Assembly: GCA_039804245.1 (NCBI GenBank)
Contig: JBDLWO010000187.1
Location: 1 to 22,920, forward strand
Direction of reading: 5' to 3'
Length of the DNA: 22,920 bases
Source of the DNA: M3007 sp039804245
Lineage (GTDB): Bacteria; Bacteroidota; Bacteroidia; Chitinophagales; Saprospiraceae
In this document: positions 17,422 through 22,920 of the stretch, in pieces
Layout of the letters: each line of letters begins with the position of its first letter
Numbering within the stretch: position 1 is the first letter of the stretch
Program-made: the position numbers and the translations under genes
The notes under the pieces: model-generated
Seen by the model: only the letters and a program-made list of their open reading frames with translations
Databases searched by the model: none
Told to the model about the DNA's origin: nothing

Positions 17422-17429
17422 GAACTTTG
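17422..17429 (+). promoter_or_regulatory. Weak candidate -7 box for the superoxide dismutase gene
   Basis: GAACTTTG matches TAnnTTTG with one mismatch and lies 31 bp before the chosen start codon. There is TGT rather than TTG at the -33 distance. It is the best plus-strand candidate in the 223-bp gap between the divergent genes, but still weak. Confidence 0.25.
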
Positions 17430-17459
17430 CGCAACCTTCATCTTAAACAACTCTACATT

Positions 17460-18209
17460 ATGGAAAAAAGAACCTTCCTCAAATCCGGCCTGTTTCTCGG
17501 TTTTGCCGCCGCAGCTTCATCATTTATCGAGGCTTGCACCCCAAAAGCAGCGGTACCCGCCACCCTGCCCCCGCCCGCCCGCAAGCGCACGGAACCATTC
17601 ACCCTGCCTAAGCTCGGGTTTTACGCAGGCGATCTGGAGCCGAACATTGACAAGCAAACCATGGAAATTCACCACGGCAAACACCATAACGCCTACGTTA
17701 CCAACCTGAATGACGCAGTAAAAGAAACCATCTATGCTGATTACGAGCTGACAGACATCCTGGATCGCATTACCGATGCCGATGCCGACAAAAAAATTCG
17801 CAATAACGCAGGGGGCCACTGGAATCACACCTTTTTCTGGGAAACTATCACACCGGGCGCCAGCGGTGTGCCAACCGGCAAACTGGCAGAAGCTATTGAC
17901 AAGACGTTTGAGTCTTACGACAAATTCAGGGAACAGTTCACAACTGCAGCCAAGAGTGTATTCGGTTCAGGCTGGGTGTGGCTCTGCGCCGATAAAAAAG
18001 GGAATCTTTTCATCAGTACTACACCCAACCAGGACAATCCGCTGATGAAAAATATCGTCAAACAAACCGGGACTCCGATCATCGGACTTGACGTCTGGGA
18101 ACATGCCTACTACCTGAAATACCAGAATAAACGCCCCGATTATATCAATGCGTTCTACAGCATCGTTAACTGGAAAACGGCGGCCGATCGCTATGAGCAA
18201 GCCAAATAA
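17460..18209 (+). CDS. Exported lipoprotein-type Fe/Mn superoxide dismutase (Mn-like)
   Basis: The enzyme converts superoxide to hydrogen peroxide and oxygen. Residues 1-26 (MEKRTFLKSGLFLGF...FIEAC) form a lipoprotein signal with lipobox IEAC, followed by a Pro-rich linker (about 28-45), so the protein is predicted to be membrane-anchored outside the cytoplasm. The SOD domain begins at FTLPKLGFYAGDLEPNIDKQ. Metal ligands, by comparison with E. coli MnSOD, are His71, His123, Asp211 and His215 (DVWEHAYY). Gly-Gly at NNAGGHWNH and Gln191 in TPNQDNPLM match the Mn-type or cambialistic subgroup rather than Fe-SOD. The start at 17460 gives the signal peptide; the frame is open from 17409. The nth gene follows within a few bases and is probably co-transcribed. 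Confidence 0.94.
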   Translation: MEKRTFLKSGLFLGFAAAASSFIEACTPKAAVPATLPPPARKRTEPFTLPKLGFYAGDLEPNIDKQTMEIHHGKHHNAYVTNLNDAVKETIYADYELTDILDRITDADADKKIRNNAGGHWNHTFFWETITPGASGVPTGKLAEAIDKTFESYDKFREQFTTAAKSVFGSGWVWLCADKKGNLFISTTPNQDNPLMKNIVKQTGTPIIGLDVWEHAYYLKYQNKRPDYINAFYSIVNWKTAADRYEQAK

Positions 18210-18213
18210 AACG

Positions 18214-18840
18214 ATGGCAAAAAAAGCAGCGTTTATCCGTGAAGTTCTCGATGAACTATACCCGGAAACGCCCATTCCACTCAGCCACCAGGATCCCTAC
18301 ACGCTCCTGGTGGCGGTTTTATTGTCGGCACAGTGTACCGATGAACGCGTCAATCAGGTAACTCCGCACCTGTTTGCTGTAGCCAGCAATCCCTTCGATA
18401 TGGCCCGGGTACCTGTGGAAGAAATACAGGCCATTATCAGACCGTGCGGACTGTCACCGGCAAAATCGAAAGCTATCAGCGGTCTTTCAAGGATTCTGGT
18501 GGAAAAATATCAGGGCAACGTACCCCGGTCTTTTGAAGAACTGGAAGAACTCCCGGGAGTTGGTCACAAAACAGCTTCCGTGGTGATGTCACAGGCCTTC
18601 GGGTTCCCTGCGTTCCCGGTGGATACACATATTCACCGGCTGGCACAACGCTGGGGCCTTTCTTCCGGAAAAAACGTGGAGCAGACTGAAAGGGATCTGA
18701 AGGCAGTTTTCCCTGAGGAGAGCTGGAACAAACTGCACCTGCAAATTATTTTCTATGGCCGGCAATTCTGTCCGGCCCGTGGTCACGACCCGGAGAAATG
18801 CAGAATTTGCTCCTTTCTGTCCGGTGAAAAGCCACAATGA
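18214..18840 (+). CDS. nth: Endonuclease III (DNA glycosylase/AP lyase)
   Basis: Nth removes oxidised pyrimidines and cleaves the abasic site in base-excision repair. The 208-residue protein has LLVAVLLSAQCTDERVNQVT, the helix-hairpin-helix LPGVGHKTA with catalytic Lys119, and VDTHIHRLAQRWGL with catalytic Asp137. These nearly match E. coli numbering (120 and 138), which supports the ATG at 18214, four bases after the superoxide dismutase stop. An in-frame ATG at 18193 would add seven residues and overlap that gene by 17 bp. The C-terminal iron-sulfur region is unusual: Cys186, Cys196 and Cys199 are spaced C-X9-C-X2-C and no fourth cysteine follows, unlike the classic C-X6-C-X2-C-X5-C. The cluster may therefore be absent or altered. 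Pairing with a superoxide dismutase suits oxidative-damage defence. Confidence 0.95.
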   Translation: MAKKAAFIREVLDELYPETPIPLSHQDPYTLLVAVLLSAQCTDERVNQVTPHLFAVASNPFDMARVPVEEIQAIIRPCGLSPAKSKAISGLSRILVEKYQGNVPRSFEELEELPGVGHKTASVVMSQAFGFPAFPVDTHIHRLAQRWGLSSGKNVEQTERDLKAVFPEESWNKLHLQIIFYGRQFCPARGHDPEKCRICSFLSGEKPQ

Positions 18841-18963
18841 ATCCACAGAATCAGGAGCTTTTTCAGGATTCAGACAAGGGACTGGTCATTTTTTTCCGAT
18901 GACAGCGAATGATTTACTCAATATGTTCGTCTGATAAATGTATTAAAGAAGAATCTCCCCCGG

Positions 18964-19626
18964 ATGATGAAACTGTTGCTGATACCATTGCTGGTACATA
19001 CCTCAATCTCTATGCATGCGCAAGGCACGCGTGTGCAGGCTAATGTTACCTGCCATGAGAAAACAGTGCGCTCCGGCGACACACTCACGGGTGGAACTGT
19101 AGTTCAGACTGCCCGGTTTTATCTGTCTGACTTCCGCTTTCGGAAACAGGGAAATGAAGTTTTCAGGGAACCCGACAGTTATCACCTTATTGATATGGAG
19201 TATCCAGAATCGGGACAGTGGACGCTGAACGTTCAGGAGTTTGATGAAATTTCCTTCAATCTGGGAATTGACAGTCTGACGAATGTCTCCGGCGCCTATG
19301 GTGGCGACCTCGATCCAACCAAAGGGATGTACTGGACCTGGAACAGCGGTTATATCAATGTGAAACTGGAAGGTATTTCACCGCGGAGCAAGGGCAGAAA
19401 TGGAGAATTCGGTTTACATCTGGGAGGATATATGCCTCCCCACAATACGATTTTTCAGTTTATTTCACCGGTAAATGCAACCCATGATATTCAAATTGAC
19501 CTGAATATATGTCCGGTACTGGAGCAGACCGACTGGCAGGGGCATTTCAATGTCATGTCCCCCTCGGCCGAAGCTGTCAGGCTGATACGTATTCTCGGAA
19601 ATTCAATACGGGTGTATGGGAAATAA
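18964..19626 (+). CDS. mbnP: MbnP-family copper-binding protein homologue
   Basis: The 220-residue exported protein (signal MMKLLLIPLLVHTSISMHAQ) matches the MbnP family. The signatures are ARFYLSDFRF (50-59), FNLGIDSLTN (98-107), DLDPTKGMYWTWNSGYIN (115-132) and FGLHLGGY (149-156). In the characterised Methylosinus MbnP a tryptophan is oxidised to kynurenine by the partner MbnH and helps bind copper. Candidate tryptophans here are Trp86, Trp124, Trp126 and Trp191, with His152, His160, His174, His194 and several Met as possible ligands; I cannot tell which are used. No lipobox is present, so the protein is predicted soluble in the periplasm. The next gene overlaps it by 11 bp. No TAnnTTTG box is found in the 123 bp upstream, so it may depend on read-through from nth or on an atypical promoter. 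Confidence 0.88.
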   Translation: MMKLLLIPLLVHTSISMHAQGTRVQANVTCHEKTVRSGDTLTGGTVVQTARFYLSDFRFRKQGNEVFREPDSYHLIDMEYPESGQWTLNVQEFDEISFNLGIDSLTNVSGAYGGDLDPTKGMYWTWNSGYINVKLEGISPRSKGRNGEFGLHLGGYMPPHNTIFQFISPVNATHDIQIDLNICPVLEQTDWQGHFNVMSPSAEAVRLIRILGNSIRVYGK

Positions 19627-20638
19627 TGGGAGACTTTTCTGGTTGTTGTTCACCGGACTATTGCTGGCTGCGGCTCGTACTCCAGGCGATCCCGCGTACC
19701 CTTATCTGCCTGACGGATGGCCGGCGCCTGTTTATGATCAGTCGCGCAACCAGCTCACCAAAGCCGGAATTGCCCTGGGGAGAAAACTGTTCTATGAGCC
19801 CATGCTATCGCGCGACAGCACGGTTTCATGCAGCAACTGCCACCTGTCCTTTACGGCATTCACGCACGTGGATCACGCACTGAGTCACGGAATCAGCGAC
19901 AGGATCGGAAAACGCAATGCGCCGGCACTTGTGAATCTTGCCTGGAGCAGGTCGTTTATGTGGGATGGTGCTGTGAACCACCTCGATATGCAGGCGCTGG
20001 CGCCTGTATCCAATCACGCAGAGATGGATTTCGACATCGCGGGTGTTGTTAATCGGCTCGGAAGCCGGACGGAATACAGAAAGATGTTTGAAGATGCTTT
20101 CGGAAGTGACGACATTACAGGCGAACGCGTACTGAAAGCCATCGCACAGTTTGAACTGACATTGGTCAGTGCCAACTCCGGGTACGACAGGGTGATGGCC
20201 GGCAAGGACACCTTTACCCTGCAGGAAAAAAACGGCTATGAATTATTCAAAAAACACTGCAACGGTTGCCACTCCGAGCCCCTTTTTACCCAATATCAGT
20301 TTGAGAACAACGGATTGAAACCGGATACCACCCTGAACGACAGGGGGCGTGCAGGTATCACCGGAAATCCCGCTGATGAAATGAAGTTCAAGGTGCCCAC
20401 CCTCAGAAATATTGAGATTTCATATCCATACATGCACGATGGCCGGTTCAAACGCCTGAAAGACGTGCTGAATCATTACACAAACGGCATCGCAGATTCC
20501 CCTACCCTGTCTCCGGTGCTGAAAGATAAAATACAGCTGGACGGTCGTGAAAAGACCGACCTGATTGCCTTTTTACTCACCCTGACCGACCGCGACTTTC
20601 TCTTCAATCCGGATTTCCGACCACAGGAGGCACACTAA
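19616..20638 (+). CDS. mbnH: MbnH-like di-heme cytochrome c peroxidase-family enzyme
   Basis: The 340-residue protein belongs to the bacterial di-heme peroxidase/MauG superfamily. Heme c sites are CSNCH (Cys72, Cys75, His76) and CNGCH (Cys215, Cys218, His219). Between and after them are FMWDGAVNHLDMQALAPVSN, FKVPTLRNIEISYPYMHDGR and the Asn/Asp-rich stretch TLNDRGRAGITGNP, as in this superfamily. MbnH oxidises a tryptophan of MbnP to kynurenine through a high-valent di-heme state; the tight linkage to mbnP makes that assignment likely here, rather than a peroxide-detoxifying peroxidase. The signal peptide (MGNNGRLFWLLFTGLLLAAA) has Ala where a lipobox Cys would fit, so the protein should be soluble in the periplasm. 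The start overlaps mbnP by 11 bp in another frame, implying translational coupling. Heme attachment requires cytochrome c maturation genes elsewhere. Confidence 0.9.
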   Translation: MGNNGRLFWLLFTGLLLAAARTPGDPAYPYLPDGWPAPVYDQSRNQLTKAGIALGRKLFYEPMLSRDSTVSCSNCHLSFTAFTHVDHALSHGISDRIGKRNAPALVNLAWSRSFMWDGAVNHLDMQALAPVSNHAEMDFDIAGVVNRLGSRTEYRKMFEDAFGSDDITGERVLKAIAQFELTLVSANSGYDRVMAGKDTFTLQEKNGYELFKKHCNGCHSEPLFTQYQFENNGLKPDTTLNDRGRAGITGNPADEMKFKVPTLRNIEISYPYMHDGRFKRLKDVLNHYTNGIADSPTLSPVLKDKIQLDGREKTDLIAFLLTLTDRDFLFNPDFRPQEAH

Positions 20639-20677
20639 CAATAATCAAAGCCTGTTCAGGCTGTTAAAAGAAAAAAC

Positions 20678-22048
20678 ATGAAAAGACACATCCTCATCAC
20701 CGCACTGTTATTGCTGGCATTCCGGCTCGGAGCACAAACCAATCCTGCTGTTACCTCCTGGCTGCTGAACACCACCGGAATTACCGGAAGGCATTATGTG
20801 CAGGGCAACCCTGCGCCCATTCAGGACAACTCCCCGGCGAACGTGCAATCGGTACAATATTCCGGTAACTGGGTGTATGTAAAATCAGCGGGTATCCCGT
20901 CGTACATCACCGGGCCATTCCTCGATGGCAACCCCTCCATTGCCCAGCCTCAAACCGGCTACTTCAAACTGCCTCTTCAACCCGTGCAGAATACAGGCAC
21001 TCCCACTGGAACCACCGGAGGAAATATCGGCATATTCATTAATGGCGTGGCGCTGTTCGACTACCGCGACGGTGTGGCGTGGAATACGAATACCAATTCC
21101 CTGTGCGGAGGGCCCGGCAACCCGCCTTGTCCGGGCGGACCGGCAACCGCGCAGAGCTGGAACCGGGATGCCATTTTGGCCGAACGTGTCGGTTTCGACT
21201 GTGCTAAAGGACACCCGGCTATGGGCAACTATCACCACCACCAGAATCCCTCTGCATTCAACCTCGACCTGGATGTGATTTCCAATATCTGCGATCTGTA
21301 CCTGGCCGACGGACTGTATGCCATTGACAGTACCACACACGCTCCGCTGATTGGCTACGCTTACGACGGATTTCCGATTTACGGTGCTTACGGATATAAA
21401 AATGCTGATGGAACGGGGGGTATTACGCGAATCAAATCCGGCTACCAGCTGCGCAGCATCACCGCGCGCACCCACCACGCCAATGGCAACGATGTACCCG
21501 ATGGCCCGATGGTAAGCAGCACCTACCCGCTCGGGTACTTCCGGGAAGACTACGAATTCATCGCGCATACCGAAACCGGTTATCTGGACGAACACAACGG
21601 CCGCTTCTGCGTCACACCCGATTATCCGCATGGAATTTATGCCTATTTCGCTACAGTGGATGAAGAGTGGAATTCTGCCTATCCCTATGTGGTGGGTCCA
21701 ACCTTTTACGGGGTTAGAACAGCATCCAAAGTACAAACGATCAGTGAGCCAGTGACGACCTGGAATCCTTCCAGCAGCACTACAATGGCAGGAGAAACCG
21801 ACCTGAAAGTGGGCATATTCCCGAATCCGTCGGCCGAGTTTTTTGCAGTTCAGGTACGCGGCATGCTGGAAAACGAAGTACTGGTACAGCTTTACAGCGA
21901 AAATGGCGCACTGATGCAGGAAACAGTCATTCAGCCTGGCAGCACGATTTGCTATCTGGATGCGCGTACGCTGTATGCGGGGGGGTATATAGTGAAGGTG
22001 AGTGCAGGGGGGCGGCTGATTTCTGCAGAAAAAGTTGTGGTGGAATAA
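20678..22048 (+). CDS. YHYH-domain protein secreted by the type IX system
   Basis: The 456-residue protein has a signal peptide (MKRHILITALLLLAFRLGAQ), a YHYH domain and a T9SS type-A sorting domain. The YHYH part includes GIFINGVALFDYRDG (118-132), the His cluster GNYHHHQNP (183-191), IGYAYDGFPIYGAYGY (225-240), YQLRSITARTHHANG (256-270) and YPHGIYAYFAT (316-326). The domain is of unknown function; its many His, Tyr and Asp residues could bind metal, but that is inference. The C-terminal domain starts at GIFPNP (379-384) and ends with GGYIVKVSAGG...EKVVVE, as in T9SS cargo, so the protein should end up on the surface or in the medium. It starts 39 bp after mbnH, with a tiny hairpin at 20649-20662, and probably forms an operon with mbnP and mbnH. 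A Gly/Pro-rich loop with two Cys (142-155) is unusual. Confidence 0.9.
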   Translation: MKRHILITALLLLAFRLGAQTNPAVTSWLLNTTGITGRHYVQGNPAPIQDNSPANVQSVQYSGNWVYVKSAGIPSYITGPFLDGNPSIAQPQTGYFKLPLQPVQNTGTPTGTTGGNIGIFINGVALFDYRDGVAWNTNTNSLCGGPGNPPCPGGPATAQSWNRDAILAERVGFDCAKGHPAMGNYHHHQNPSAFNLDLDVISNICDLYLADGLYAIDSTTHAPLIGYAYDGFPIYGAYGYKNADGTGGITRIKSGYQLRSITARTHHANGNDVPDGPMVSSTYPLGYFREDYEFIAHTETGYLDEHNGRFCVTPDYPHGIYAYFATVDEEWNSAYPYVVGPTFYGVRTASKVQTISEPVTTWNPSSSTTMAGETDLKVGIFPNPSAEFFAVQVRGMLENEVLVQLYSENGALMQETVIQPGSTICYLDARTLYAGGYIVKVSAGGRLISAEKVVVE

Positions 22049-22058
22049 ACTTGTGTAG

Positions 22059-22091
22059 CAAGGCGCTCTGTCAGCGTAACAGAGCGCCTTG
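22059..22091. terminator. Convergent bidirectional terminator hairpin
   Basis: A perfect 13-bp inverted repeat (CAAGGCGCTCTGT at 22059-22071, ACAGAGCGCCTTG at 22079-22091) has a 7-nt loop. It fills the 43-bp gap between the YHYH gene (plus) and the TPR gene (minus), so it can serve both. T-tracts are short on both sides (TTAT on plus, CTACAC on minus), but the stem is strong. Confidence 0.7.
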
Positions 22092-22920
22092 TTATCCGGC
22101 AGACGATACCTTTTCAAGCCATAATTTTGCATTCCTGGTTTTGGGGTGTGATCTCCCCAGGACTTTGCCAAACAAACTGGTGGCAGAAGAGAGAAAACCG
22201 GCGGCCCTTTTTTTTTCGCCTGACTGAAGAGATACAACTCCGAGGTTCAAAAGGTCAGTGGCGACAGCAGGATGTGCTTCTCCAAATGAAACTATGTCAG
22301 ACTGCATTGCTTCTGAAAATAATTTTTCAGCCTTTTCGAGATAACCAAGCTGCAGGTAAGCCAATCCGAGAAAAGCGCCCATTGTAGTCATCAGCACGTG
22401 GTTTTTTCCAAATATCGAGCGGAAATTCATTCGTTCCTCCCGTAAAATTTCAATAGCCCGCTGAAAATCGCCCCATTCAAACCATACTTGTGCACACTTT
22501 CTGTTTGCTTCAGAGATATATTCGCTGTAATATTGATTTTCGGACACTTCAGCTCCCGGTTGCCGGCCTGTTATACGGTTGTAAATCAACAATGCTTTTT
22601 CATATTGTCCGGTTTGCAGATAGCATTCACCCTGCAACAAAAGCCAGCGATTATTCAGTCCTGTACCTGGCCCGAAATACGATTTGAATAACTGAAGACT
22701 ATTGTTTATTAGCTCCAGCGCCTGAGAAAAATGCCCACTTCTGACAAGTGAAAGGGCTTTGTATCTCGCAAGTCTTTCAAGATCGAAATTATGGGTCACA
22801 GGGCGCTCCAGGGTATATTTGTCAATCAGTTTGTCCACTACAGCAAAGTCTCCCATCTCTGCATATGCACGTGCGAGACTTTCTACGACATTGAGTTGAT
22901 GACCAGCCGATTTCATTGCC
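22092..22920 (-). CDS. Tetratricopeptide-repeat protein, N-terminal part outside window
   Basis: At least 276 codons are open from the right edge to a stop at 22092. A Met codon at 22916 is probably internal, because the frame continues upstream of it and the residues there already form TPR helices (VVESLARAYAEMGDF). Repeats of the kinesin-light-chain type follow: LEINNSLQLFKSYFG-like and LLLQGECYLQTGQYEKALLIYNRI segments, FEWGDFQRAIEILREERMN, LGLAYLQLGYLEKAEKLFSEA and LNLGVVSLQSGEKKRAAGFL, with the HP dipeptides (EAHPAV, RSHPKT) usual between such repeats. Such proteins are protein-interaction scaffolds, often N-terminally fused to peptidase, CHAT or signalling domains. What this one carries cannot be seen here. 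It ends one base after the shared hairpin. Confidence 0.75.
   Translation of the reverse strand, partial: AMKSAGHQLNVVESLARAYAEMGDFAVVDKLIDKYTLERPVTHNFDLERLARYKALSLVRSGHFSQALELINNSLQLFKSYFGPGTGLNNRWLLLQGECYLQTGQYEKALLIYNRITGRQPGAEVSENQYYSEYISEANRKCAQVWFEWGDFQRAIEILREERMNFRSIFGKNHVLMTTMGAFLGLAYLQLGYLEKAEKLFSEAMQSDIVSFGEAHPAVATDLLNLGVVSLQSGEKKRAAGFLSSATSLFGKVLGRSHPKTRNAKLWLEKVSSAG

Noticed and set aside
18841..18963. Search for a promoter before mbnP
   Set aside because: No TTTG occurs on the plus strand here. TATGTTCG is one base off the -7 box but has no TTG at the right distance, so no promoter is called.
19616..20638. Reading the di-heme protein as a plain peroxide-scavenging cytochrome c peroxidase
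   Set aside because: Both share the superfamily motifs, but the 11-bp overlap with mbnP favours the MbnH role. Sequence alone cannot exclude peroxidase activity.
20649..20662. Small inverted repeat AGCCTG-TT-CAGGCT between mbnH and the YHYH gene
   Set aside because: After allowing a realistic loop only 5 bp remain and no T-tract follows directly. It is too weak to call a terminator, and co-transcription remains likely.
20885..22237. Open frame of 450 codons on the minus strand opposite the YHYH gene
   Set aside because: It is antisense to a gene with clear domains, signal and sorting sequence. Its translation is rich in Cys, Arg and His with no motifs, and it would run through the terminator hairpin and into the TPR gene.

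Overview
The window looks like chromosomal DNA of a Bacteroidota bacterium. Evidence for this is a SusC/SusD outer-membrane uptake pair, a Porin_10-type putative porin, a secreted protein with a type IX secretion (T9SS) type-A C-terminal sorting domain, several upstream boxes matching the Bacteroidota promoter core TAnnTTTG, and almost no Shine-Dalgarno sequences. Base composition is roughly balanced by eye. I cannot fix the order; Saprospiria or Chitinophagia would be reasonable. There are no tRNA, rRNA, IS, phage or CRISPR signatures. Gene packing is tight, with 15 genes, two of them cut by the window edges.

Layout. (1) 1-6210, minus strand: a SusC-SusD pair with a good promoter upstream and two hairpins downstream, followed by the start of an FG-GAP/VCBS-repeat lipoprotein that runs off the left edge. 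No carbohydrate-active enzyme is visible. (2) 6329-11474, minus strand: an exported two-pair M16 zinc protease with a strong terminator, an exported thioredoxin-like protein and a GlcD-type FAD oxidase. (3) 11510-12274, plus strand: an orphan outer-membrane protein whose 3' end overlaps the convergent porin gene. (4) 12268-17236, minus strand: housekeeping genes in two probable operons, fabI-porin and an RluA-family pseudouridine synthase followed by a diacylglycerol-kinase-family lipid kinase. (5) 17460-22048, plus strand: an exported lipoprotein-type Mn superoxide dismutase, endonuclease III, then a three-gene block MbnP - MbnH-like di-heme enzyme - YHYH-domain T9SS cargo, closed by a strong hairpin. 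(6) 22092 to the end, minus strand: a TPR protein cut by the right edge.

The part most worth attention is 18964-22048. MbnP and MbnH homologues form a known pair in which the di-heme enzyme oxidises a tryptophan of MbnP to kynurenine, creating a copper site. Here the two genes overlap and are followed after 39 bp by a large secreted protein with a His-rich YHYH domain of unknown function. The arrangement suggests an extracytoplasmic metal-handling system in which the YHYH protein is an uncharacterised surface component. That role is inference; the gene order, overlap, heme motifs and sorting domain are read directly from the sequence.
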